Shown here one piece after another: positions 48,601-61,269 of a stretch of 64,000 nt of DNA; the first letter of the stretch is position 1, and the number at the start of each line of letters is the position of its first letter. The DNA comes from Branchiostoma floridae (lineage: Eukaryota; Chordata; Leptocardii; Amphioxiformes; Branchiostomatidae), in NCBI RefSeq assembly GCF_000003815.2, contig NC_049995.1, positions 8,508,100-8,572,099 on the forward strand. The letters run 5' to 3'. Below the pieces are notes generated by a model that was not told the DNA's origin, ran no database searches, and saw only the letters and a list, made by a program, of their open reading frames with translations. Both the position numbers and the translations under genes were made by a program.

Positions 48601-51600
48601 GATCTGTGAACATGATGCTTGCTTCATCTACCTTGGCTGAAAAGGAACACCTTGAGGAAAAGACGTACTCAACAAATCTCCTCCTCGTAAGCTACAAGTC
48701 GTATATTACCTTAAATATTCAGTGTTACTTCAATACTTCACTTCAAATTGAGAATGACAAAAGAAGAAGTAATGTATGACACAAGTAATAGGAACTCAGT
48801 TCAGTTTATCCATCAGGTGACACTACTAAGGTACTAGCTACTAGGTGCTTATTAGCTACATTATTTTTTCTTGCCCGGCTGTAGAGTCAAAATGCCACCA
48901 CAACATGCTTCGAAGGGTTCGACATCCTTGACGACATCTATTTGACCAAGTTGATGCCAGAGTTTGAAGATCCAGAAATATACGCTGACATTACCATGTC
49001 CAAGGTACTTTCATCTTTCTATGTTTCCTTGTTACCTGCCAAGCCTCATTATGGCGTAAATCACTTTAAAGAAAAATCTGTGTTAATTGATGGACAACAA
49101 TTTGAAAGTTCTTTGTCCACAAGAAAGAAAGAGATATTTAGTTGTCACCGTTTCGGCCATCTTTCTTCATGTACGTGCTACCATCATCAGGGCAGTACTG
49201 ACTAGTACTGGTTCTAAGTTCCAGCCGCTAGGTGACGTTGTGGTGGTGATCGTGAAGAATGCGGTCCCAAACGTGACTAAGGTTGTATCCCCCCCCTCAT
49301 CTCCAATACAAGTTTAGTCACGTTTGGTATCGCGTGACTCCCATTGCAGCGCCACCTAGCTGTAGGAAGTAGCATCAGCCAGTATTACCCTGAGAAAGGT
49401 AGCGAAAAAGGCTACCGTATTGGCTATAACTATAACTATAACTATAACTATTACTATAACTATAACAGTAATTATAACTTAGTTGTGTCAAACGAACTTT
49501 GCTAATCATCTGTGTTCTTGTCTTTAAACTTGATGATCAATTGGCTTGTGGTTTCTGAATGCATAAAATGTACAAAGTGGCTTCTAAATCTTTTGTACTG
49601 ACATCTGCTCTGCCTCAGATGCACCTGAGAATTAAACGGGAGAATCGGACGAGGTACTCGGAAAGAGTGTACCTTGTAGGAGGGGACAGCGACTCTCTGG
49701 TCAGAACCACTTCCTTCTCGGACCTCCTAGGGAATTCTTGCTGGGGCAGCCCTGAGGTGGGAATACAGGTAAGAAAACCATAATACTACGTCTACAGGAA
49801 ATTGGACTTAGCAAACGTTCAAGAGACTGAGGAAAATGGTTGCTAAATGAGGAAAGGGGGCCGGAATTTTTATGATAGCGTGGGGTTAGCCTTGTAAAAG
49901 TGGACGTGACCCGTAAAGTGTATGTGTTGGGCTGTTGTCGACCTAATTTCAAATTGACTGTATTATTTGATAAAAGTACTGGGCATTCATCATAGGCCAA
50001 ATTGAAAGATACCAAAAAAAAAAAAAGCGGAGGTTGGCCTGTCACCATAGATTTGCACAAGGGGGACCATATTCAAACTTGTACCTTATTTTGCTGATGT
50101 CTGCCCACATACCAAGTATCATAGAAGAGTTACTAAGACGCTAATTATACACTTGGGTAATGTTCACGTAACCAACTAAATGCTACATAGAACGTTAATT
50201 TTGTTTCCTTTTACTTTTCAGTTCTTGGAGGCAAATTTCAACCCATTCGAGTACTCCAACAACTCCCATCAGATCCGCAGTGACGTCACAGGTCTCGGGG
50301 TGAAATGTGGAACCCGAACACATGACGTCAGCGGTTTGAGTGAACCCATCGACATCTTGACCAGGAGGAAGAACGAAAGTCTCGATGGATCCATCTATGT
50401 CTTCGAAACAACGGAGCCCCTCGGCAGCCTTGCGGTTAGTCAACTGTACCTATCGGACTCTCTAACGATAGAAAAGGGCACTTTCATTGTTCTTATTAGG
50501 GGTGGGTACCGGTACGGCGTACCGTTACGGCATACCGGTACAAAACCGGTTTTTCTCATTGGACCGGTCCAGAAAAACCGGACCTGACAAAAATGCGTGA
50601 CCGGATGTTGGACCGATTGGCTAACTGTGCACAATTGATGGCTAGAATAGCCTGTGTTAACACAATCTCTCGCTGGCTGGGGTTAATTACCCACTCCGCG
50701 AGGGCGGCGGCAATTGTAGGGAAGACCGTTAGGGGCGCGATTTTAGTCAGGCTAATAGCTAGAAAGTTCTTGGCTCTAAGTGCTCATGCGCAGCGAAATG
50801 CATTGTGGGTGATATGTCAAAGGTGAAGGCCATGGCGCCAATGACCCGTATAAACAGTTGTTGCCGCGACAAAGCGTGAGGTTTGTTTGAACATTTGTTT
50901 ATTCATGAAAGCTGATGAATTTATTCATTGCAATTATACATATTTATTATAATCGTATGAAAAAGATACATGTCTAGACATGTTTAGTTTCTGTTTCCGT
51001 TTAACTTTGACCTATTACCCGCGATGCCTTTCGCTGCACATGCGGACTTCAAACTACGAACGTACTTATTACCATGCAACGTTTTGTCCATCTGCTACCT
51101 TCCATACGGCAATACTGACTAGGTGAGGACCCATTGCAAGGCGCATTTCGCCCGAGTCCCCAAGTTTCTTGATTATCTACATAGCTCATACGTCATGTTT
51201 CGTATGTTGCGAGTTCGATCCCCGGCCGAGTCATACCAAAGACGTTAAAAAGGGTACATGCTGCTTTCTCTGCGTAGCACTCAGCAATAATAAGGAGTAT
51301 GGAAGTTAAACACACATCACTACCAGCGGACTATCCCCCTACCTGCTGTAGTGGCTACACAAATGTGTGGCCCAAAAGCTTCAGAAATGGAGCTAGGCGC
51401 CACCCTTAAGCATCTGTTACAGATCTACGGGCAACTTTAACTTACCTTAACTTGTAAAAGCACAGAAAAGCTCAATTGTAATCAACTTCTTAACCTTCAG
51501 ATATTCCAGTTCTTCGCCGGAAAGGAGCAATCAGCCTTGGGCTTCAACATTGACGTCAACTCTACCCTTTTTCCTCAAGACATTTCGCTGTTTCTTCGCA

Positions 51601-54600
51601 AAGACGGTCTGCCAACTCAAGACGTCTTCAATTGGACAGCCACCCTTCCTCTTCCAGAAGACCAGTTGTTCTCCATTCCTTGGATAGACCAAGCTCCTTG
51701 GTCAAACGAAACCAACCTCACCTCCAGTGCCTACCAGTGGCTGCTGCCTAGAGAGGAGGTGGACATCACAGATTATGACGTTGGCAACATGACAGCATAC
51801 TTCATTGGTAATGATGTTTAGACTGTTACATGTTGATTCGTGGTGTAGCCATGTTAAAGAAATTTGGTTTTGATTTATCCCAGTGATCTATTTTTAGAGT
51901 TTTTTAGAGTTTATTATGATCCACATCTATCAATCACCAAAGACAAAAATTATTGATTCTTAGCTTGTAGAGTTCAATGATCAGTATATTTACCTGAGCC
52001 GAATTGAAACATCGTTTTGCACCGTTTCTGCTTCTTCCTCGTCTTTTTCCTCTTCTCTGAACAAAAAGTACAATGACCCTGACCAGACAGCTGCCACCAA
52101 ATTTAACAGTGAAGTATCAGACACCCTGCGTCGATGTCATTGCAGCAAGTGTTCAATGCCGTTGTAGCAAGTGGTAGGACAGAACTGGGGGGGGTGGTGC
52201 TGGTTACAATATTACGGGAGCGCTTCTATCATATAAAAAGGTCTTATTTTGATCTCAGTGCTATGGTAATAAACGTATCTTCTGATTTGTGATAATTAAA
52301 GATAGCATGTCCTTCAGTCTTTAATTGATATGAATGATCTGAAGATCTGTGATGACTATATACAGGTGTGCAGTTCGGTACAGATCAGGACCTTGGTGAT
52401 GGAGAAGTCGTCAGCTTTACGTTGACTGTACACGAATCCTCCTGTGTGTACTTTGACGAGGATATCCACTTGTGGCAGACGGACGGTTGTGAGGTACGTC
52501 GTTGTTTTGCATCATTTCTAATCATTCGTATGACTTTCTTTGTTGATGCATACAACACTTGTTTTTTCAGTGCCAAGTTCTATATTCTGCCGACGTTTTA
52601 GTGACCATCTGTCGCCTTCCTCATGTGAATTCTGACTGGTTCATATTGTACTGCAGCATAGGTGTCGCTGCTTACAGATGCGGTCCCAAACGTTACGTAT
52701 CAACATAAAACATTAAACGTATAAGCAGCAAAAATAACACCTATGCTGCAATGCAACGTGAACCAGTCAGAACTGCCCTGAAGAAGGTGACAAACGGTCA
52801 CCGAAACGTTAGTTGAATAAAACACTTGGTTGTGTGCAAATAATCTTATTTTTCAGTGACTTACCAACCACTATTTACGAATATTTACAATAGGTCGGCC
52901 TACTGACTAACATGACACATATCCACTGCCGGTGTGATCACTTGACCAAGTTTGCCGGGTTTGTTCCGCCGAACCCGCTCAACATCGCGGAGGCACTGTC
53001 CGCAAACGTCCTGGAGAACCCAGCCGGACTAGTTCTGGTTCTGACCGTGTTCGCTTCGTACCTGTTTGGGATACTGTTAACGAGGAAGGCTGACAGGAGA
53101 GACCTACAAAAGGTACTACAACATTTGTTACGATTTCCTTCTACAAGAAGTTTATGTTTTCGGTGCCTTTAGGGGCCGAAAAACAATGAGTCATGTTGAA
53201 TATAAAAGCCTCCTAGTGGATTTCAGCGGTACTGCAGTGGATCTTCCGGTTTTTAGACATCGTGTCCCGGCCATGCTATTGTCGAGATTTGGGCCCCCTA
53301 GTGAATTGTTTGGAACTGCATGGGTTGATCATAATTGAGACTTTTAAAAAGAATAACCTATGATGCGTTAAAGAGTGTCTATCTCATTCTCTCTCTCTTT
53401 ACTGAGGATATTGCTGTGAATTCAATAGCAAGAACTGTCTTCAAAGAAAAAATGAAATTTATAGTACTTACCATTCTATCTAATTTCTTTGACCTAGGCT
53501 GGAGTTGGACTGCTTCCGGGTCACATTCTGAACCCACGGAAGGAATGCCAATACGTCATCACTGTGTACACCGGCTTCCGGGGGAATGCTGGGACAACTG
53601 CTCAGGTATCTGAATTACAACATCGACATAAAAAGGCTTTTGTAGTTGTGTTGAGATGGAGGCCGATGACACATTTTTTTTTTTAATGTTCCAGAGTACA
53701 ACCATATTTATATGGCCTCGATCATTCAATCGTTTTACAGCGTACAACCATGTAGTGCAATTTTCCCATGATACAGGTTTTAAAAGGACGGGAAGTCTTC
53801 GAATGCATGGTTATGTAGAAGCTTGTAACTTATGCAATACTGGCAGGATTAATGATGTTGCATCTGGCAATATCTCTAAATACCCCCTTTTTACAAACAT
53901 AGTGAATACATATTAGGTACATATAGGTTAAGTTATCTATGCTCTAGAGGTCTTAGTGATCCTCCTTTTCAAAACAACGAATAAAATGTAAACAACGACT
54001 AGCGTTACCTTTTTGTTGATGCAAACTCATTTTATGATATACAGGTCAAAGTGACCCAAATATAGGCACACAACGAATAAAAGTCAACTAACGCTAGTTC
54101 TTTTGTTGAGACAAAAATATTTGTGCTCTATAGGTCAAAGTTATATGTCACTGGAAGACGCCTCTTTTCAAAACAACAAACATATGCACACGACGTATAT
54201 ATATAAAGGCCAACTAACGCTAGTTTTTTTTTTTAAATTGAGACAAGCATACTAGTATTCATGCTTTACAGGTCACAGTAGCCCTCAATGGGTTTAAGAA
54301 CGAGAGCGTCCCCTTCAAACTGCGGGACCAACAGCGGGTTCTGTTTGAGAAGGGAAGCGTGGACTCATTCCTGGTGTCTACAGAAGAGCCCATTGGGGAG
54401 CTCACCCATTTGCGCGTGTGGCACAACAACGGTGGCTACAGTCCGGGATGGTTGGCTAATACTATAATTGTTTTCTTCTCTTAAAGAATTTTATTTCTTT
54501 ATTATCTTTAAAAATAGAATAAAGGGGGAGACAATACAGGTGATCACCCACCCCTGCTAGTTGTCTTCCCTATAATATACAAAAACACAAGTAAGTAATA

Positions 54601-57600
54601 AGGAAAAATGTATTTAACACTGTCTATTAGAGGTAGAATAGAAAAATATGGAAAGAAAACAAAAACAAGTACAAAACATTATAGCGACACAAAATCGGGG
54701 CTAGCATGTTTAAATGTAGTAAATTCTTCATAAACAATGGATATGGCTCAAATAATACATGAAATATATACTATTAGTACTATTTTTCGTATGCATATCT
54801 TTATACATAATACGTCATAATCTGTATATAATGCTAGTAGATGCTGTGGTGTTTATATTTGTTATTCGGCTTTGGAAGTGAAATATTCTCTCTTACGTAT
54901 TCTTTTTGACAGGTTTTTAAGCCAGATTGTGGTGACGAACATAGCAACAAACAACACCACGTATTTTCTATGCAATAGGTAAGACATATCTGAAAGCCAA
55001 TAGATTGATTGTTACGTCTTAATCCTAGAATCTTGCTTTGACATTTCTTTTTTCAAAATAACCCGAATCTCCAATTTACTAGTTACTGATGTAAAGTAGT
55101 TGTATTTGTGGTCAAACATTTACGTGGATAATCAACCTTCATTAACACTTCGATGTGTGTCTGTAGACGGTTACAAATTTTTAAGATATTTTACAATGTT
55201 TCAAAAACTAAATGTAGGTTACTTTATCCATTTTTAACAAAAAGATGGCTTTCTGTGGACGAAGATGATGGTAAAGTCCATCGGGTCATCCCAACGGCTC
55301 TCCCTGAGGACTTGAAGAAGTTTCGCAACTTGTTCTTAGCAAAGAGTTCAAGGTAGTGTATTCATCTGACCGATGCATGAAATTTCCAGTAGCATGTAAC
55401 AATGGTTGGATTACATGATTCAATTTTTCACAACGTCATTGTTGCCGTTATTTGACGACGTCGTACGCGTCATGAGTCGTTGAAAATTGAAAAAAAATAT
55501 TAATTTTCTAACAAAATCTTAAGATTAAATTTCAAGATTCTTTAAATCAAGACATTTCTTTAAATCTCACGATTATTTGAAACAATCTCAAGATTATTTG
55601 AAAGAAATCTCAAGATTGTTTGACAAAGTCTCGAGATTTCTATAATGTATTTTTGCGTCATTTGTGTTGTTGACAGTAATCAAATATGATTCCTAAAAAG
55701 TTCCAATCAAGACAGACAAAATGTATATCAAGCTTTTATTCTATTTGAAAATCGTATCTTTGTCATGCCCAGGGACATAAACGACGGTCACCTGTGGTTC
55801 TCCGTGGTTGGCCGCCCTGCCCGGAGCCCGTTCACCCGTGTCCAGCGCCTGTCCTGCTGCCTGACGCTGCTCTACAGCACCATGCTCACCAACATCACGT
55901 TCTTCGGCCGCGGGGACGACTTCGACCCTCCCGAGCCACTCGTGTTCGGTGGAACGGAGATCAACATCCCTGTTTCGCTACCACAGGTACAGATCTGAGT
56001 TAGGCTTAGGTCCCAATTGGAAAAAGGGACACTTTCGGGCGTGACCCTTACGTTGCCCCATGGGGCACCTTGTGCCTCCTCCTGTGGGTATTTTTGGGCC
56101 CGGCTGGGCACCGGGTTGAATTTAAGTCGGACCCGGGACCCGGTAACAAATAGACGCTGTGTCCCCCGGTATCCGGCAGTCTACCGGATAAATTTGGGGC
56201 TTTGGGCCGGGGCTACCTCCCTGAAGGGCACCTGTGCAATTGGGATCTAAGCTCTATATGAGAAACGCTGTTGTAGAAGTTCTCCTCTTAAAGTTGTGCA
56301 TAATAGAGGATCCAATCGTGATCATTCATACCAATCAGCTTCTGGACACTATATGCTAACTATATGTCAGGAACCAAAAATTCATCATATTTACATTTAC
56401 GGAAGAAAAACAGAGTTTCTTTCTCTTATCTCATAACAAACAAATAAGGTCGATGACCTGCACCAGGCTAATATACTATGACCTAACCATTGGTTACTGT
56501 TAAAGAAGCAGACACCCAATCAATGTGTAGCAAGTGGAAGGACAGGGCTGGAGGGGCTGGTCACCATAGATATAAATGTGTTTACGTAACAAAGAGAAGT
56601 AGTTTGTTAGGCTAGGCCATGTGAATGTAGACATTATGTATTTCCTTGCAAATGTTTCCTTTCTAGTTTTGATATGATATCTATTGAATATCACTCCAGA
56701 TTATGATCGGCATACAGAGCGCAGCCATCATTTTGCCCGTCAATATTCTTATCGTCTTCCTGTTCCGTAATACTGGCCCGCAAGTCACCAATAAGTCAAA
56801 GGCCGAGGATCAGGGGAAGACAAAATCATCACTGCCTTGGTGGGCAGTCTATATAGGTATTTCTTTTGATTGTGCTGTTTTGTGTCCTCTATAGGGGTTT
56901 TAATGAAACATTAAAGGAACTATGTGCCACTGTTAGATTCATGTTTGAACCTTTGTAATATGTAGTATGATTGTGTATCTCGTTAGATCTATTGATACGC
57001 TAATAAATATTATTCACTTAGATATGTGTTCAATGATTTCATCTCATTGGATCTAGAATGAGGGCTCCGAGTGAAGAACGTAGATGGCATACAAAGGCGT
57101 TTGAAACTGCATTGTAAACAGTGCATCTATGTATGTATATATACTTTACGTTTGGGACCGCATCTGTAAGCAGCGACACCTATGTTGCAGTACAATGTGA
57201 ACCTGGGCCAGAATCACCCTACGGAAGGTGACAGACGGTCACGGAAACGTCGATAGAATAAAGCATCTGGTTATGCACACACACAAAAAACTTATTCGTT
57301 TACTGTTGAAATCATGTTGTAATAAGATTTAATACACAGTCATCTCAGAGTCATTGTTACGGCTACATTTACCCTTGACTTGTATTTTTCCTAGGCTGGC
57401 TGCTAGTGTGGTCGGCGAGTTTCGTGGCGGCGTTCTTCACCGTGCTGTACACCCTGAGTTTCGGCCGGGCGAAGGCGGAGGCGTGGCTCGTCACCTTCCT
57501 GACGTCATTCGTCACCGACCTGTTCCTGATGCAGCCCTTCAAGCTGCTCATAGTGGCTGTCATTTTCGCTATGGTGTCAAAGGTATTATATTGCACTCTC

Positions 57601-57640
<40 letters not shown>

Positions 57641-57660
57641 TCTCTCTCTCTAATATTCTT

Positions 57661-57726
<66 letters not shown>

Positions 57727-60700
57727 CTATTTCTGTCTATCTCTCTACATATGTATATAGATAGATACGTAAATATAAACATTCTGGTATATATAGAGAT
57801 AGATAGATAGTGATTTCAACGAGGTATTACTAGAGTATCAACTTGTAATATGATCGCTCATGAGTAAGTTATTGGCTTATATTCGTGTCTGTCTGTTCGC
57901 CCGTGTGGGTTTCTGCATTGCAGTTTCTGTGTGTTAATTTACCAGATACGCTTTTACGCTCATGAGAGTCTGTCTCATTCTAGCCTCTGACGGTACAAAG
58001 TCTGACATCTCTGATTGCCTTGATGCAAAATTACTTTATCGCGTCATAAGGCCACACCAATTTAAATTCTTGGTTCGCGAATTTCCCGACCCATTTTAGT
58101 CCCAAGAATAACAATATCGGTTTTGCTATCGCAGACCTGTAAAAAACCATTCCAGGGGTACATACTGCTGATAAACCAATCAGAGAGCTTTTTCTAGTGA
58201 GAGGGATGTGAGCAGTTAACATCTGTTACACCTGGAAAGTATACTAGAGGTTGACATGGCACATAACAAAATAAGTAAATGCAACACACATAATTTCAGT
58301 ATAAAAACAATTCCTTTTATTCAGAACATTGGTGTCAAATCAAACGAAGAGATTTATTGGATGAATCATGCCATGAAAAGCTGAAAACTTGGCTACTAAC
58401 CTTTTTTATTGTTTGTTATACAAGCCTCATATGTTCACCCCAGACTTTTTGCAAATTTTTTTATTTTTTCGACCGCCCGCCCCAAAATTTTTCTGAAAAA
58501 ATCCGAGAACCAAGAAATTAGATTGGTGTGGCCTAATGTTTAATCAGCTATATTTCAAACTGTAACAGACACCTGTTGAAGACGACGACCCTCCGTCAGA
58601 ACCTCTACAGCCGGGTGAGGAGTATCTTCAGCCAGCCAATCAGGAAAATGATTCCAGGCATATGGTACGTTACCTTCTAGTGCCTCGTTTTATCTCCAGG
58701 TGCCTTGTTTTACCTTCTAGTGTCTTGCTTTACCTTCTAGTGTCTTGTTTTATCTCCAGCTGCAGGTGCCTTGTTTTACCTTCTATTGTCTTGCTTTACC
58801 TTCTAGTGCCTTGCTTTACCTTCTAGCGTCTTGCTAGCTTTTTTTTTAAAGCATGTCTTGTTTAACCTTCTAGACAAATTCATCCAAACTGTGGACGTCA
58901 GCATCCGGATGGAGTCATTACCTCTGGAGAGAGAGACCAGTAACTCTAGATGTCGGTGGACAGACCATACAGGTGCGCCACCATGCGTGTGTCACTCATA
59001 CTGCACGTAGTTAATCGATATCTGAGCTATTCTGACTCGAGCGTAATCAACACTACTATAACCATTGCTTGTGCATGCCACAATTAGCGATACCAACACA
59101 CTGTGACAGAATCGAGGCATAACGTGCTCTGTTTATTTTTTAGCGGCCTTTACCTTTGACATATTACCCACAATACCTGCCGATGCACATACGTACTTTG
59201 AAGTGTGAAAGAGCTTATTTTTTATACGGCAGAGTTCTGAGACTGGCAGTCCCGACTCACCACCGGACGAGTCCACTCTGGCTGAACAGCGACAGAAGAG
59301 CGCAGAGAAACGCAAAAGGCGCGCCGCTGTACTGGAGGTTCTGGTGTTCGGTCTTTTCATTTCGGTCATCATGGCGGCCTCTTACGGGGAACGGAGTCCC
59401 ATGGCGTTCTACATGACACAAAATGTGGAAAGGCAAATACTTGACGGTGGTGACGTTGCTTTTTCTGAGGTATTACTGTAAATGCATTTAAGTTCACGGA
59501 GATTTAATTTCGCGGTAGCGGGAAAATGGACTTTTCGCGGTAGCACCATGCACTGTAGTCTCTTTCTCTTACTGACATGGAAAAGTGTTTGCGGTGGTTT
59601 TAAGTTCGCGGTGGCCACCGTGAAAACCGCGAACATTAAACCAAGGAGGTTTTCAACCTCCTTGATTAAACTACCACGAAAGTTGCGGTATTTACAGTAA
59701 TTGATATGTACATATACCTAAGATATCTTTGGACCCATCTAATTATATCGCCATACCTAAAATCTATTGTTACCCCGTAAAACGAAGGTATTCAAATTGG
59801 CTGGTGTGTTTGTTTGTACTGGTGTGTGTCCACTGTTATGCGAATATGTTGTGGATTGCTATGATGTTAGTATACTAGAGAAGTCGTGGATAGATTTATG
59901 ATATTTGGTATGTCGGTAGGCGTCAGCAAGAGGAAGAAACTATCACATTTTGGGTCTCCTTAATGTACTGCAGGAAAACGGTTTCAAAATCTCGTTCTAT
60001 GGACATGCTATGTTCATGATTTCTTGATACGAGAGCAGCCTGACAGAGTTAGTCACACCTAAATATGGACCCATATTCGAATCCACCTTTTTTATTGTAA
60101 CAGTTGCACATGTTCAAACTCTAAGGGTGAACTTTGATACCGAAAACATATTGGTTTTGAAATAAGCTTATACCAAACAGACCGGATATATCTATCTCCG
60201 TCAGATCAGTGACATCCCCACGTGTTGGACCTGGATAACAACCGGGTTGATGCCCGCCCTCCATGTGGGAACCTGGTACAACGGAAGGGCTATAGCTGGT
60301 TCAGCCGCTATGTTACTTGAGGACATGGTCTCCTACCCGCTAGGCCATGTACAGCTTCGGCAGATGCGACTTAAACCAGGTAGATTTAAGACATAATTTT
60401 TCTCGCGATGATTCTAATGATCTTTTTATGTTTTCTCGTGTTTTTCAGTGATCATTAAATGATTTCTGAAGACTACCGTAGGTCCTCCAATGCCTTGCAA
60501 TAATCTTTTAATGATCTCCAAGGAGTTCTGATAATCTTTCAATGATCTTTCAATGATTCTCATTGGTCTGTCAATGATATCGAATGGCTTTTAATGGTGT
60601 CCGTATCCGTTGTAGTGCAATCATCTTTCAAAGATCCATAATCATTCAATGATCTCCTTCTGTGTCTTTAAATTATCTTTCAAGAATCTCCGTTATCTTT

Positions 60701-61192
60701 CAAAAAAGGCTTTCTAAGTATCTTTCAATGTTCTCCAAGACCTTTCAAGTATTCTTCAATGATCTCCATAATTTTCAATGATCTTTCCATAATAACCTGT
60801 CTTCTAAAGGTATATGCTGTATGAGTTTCTGTGACGTTTTCACTATAACCTTTCGACATTTAAAAGCTGTACAATTGCCATTTACAGGGAAGCATTGTGA
60901 ACCGCCCAAACAAATGCTGAACGTGACGTCACGTTGTATCGTGGAGTACTCCAATGGCATGGCTGATAATGAGAACTACATCTTACAGTGGGCTCCCCAG
61001 CCTAACACAACAGTCAATGCGACCGACGGATCGATCTGCGATCACATCAACGCTCAGATACCTCCTGGATTATATGACTGTGTAGGCAATCCGTGGATGC
61101 ACACGTCTGTTTCACTCACCGACGGTATGAATTTGTTCATTTTACCTTTGCCAAGAGGGTTCTGTATTCGGTGCCGTGTGTGTGTGTGTGTT

Positions 61193-61269
<77 letters not shown>

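Larger units (their letters stand above)
46395..52493 (+). other. polycystin exons 16-24: REJ C-terminal/GAIN-like region
   Basis: Exons from 46395 to 52493 begin with a helical part (GDTQAAFNVAIFASAIVGRL; VFDKLMEALSHVEINDEV; VVAAGLLKAAFEKTKELAG) and pass into beta-rich sequence with several NxS/T sites. Most introns here are phase 0. The order matches the helical-then-beta GAIN fold that supports GPS self-cleavage. Confidence 0.65.
58569..59469 (+). other. polycystin exons 33-35: loop and TM6
   Basis: An acidic Pro-rich loop (EDDDPPSEPLQPGEEYLQP) and a Lys/Arg-rich run (AEQRQKSAEKRKRRAAVLEV) precede TM6 (LVFGLFISVIMAAS). TM6 corresponds to S1 of the channel core. Confidence 0.75.

Noticed and set aside
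57369-57782. Minus-strand Arg/Glu-repeat frame
   Set aside because: It is the complement of the CT microsatellite and of exon 32.
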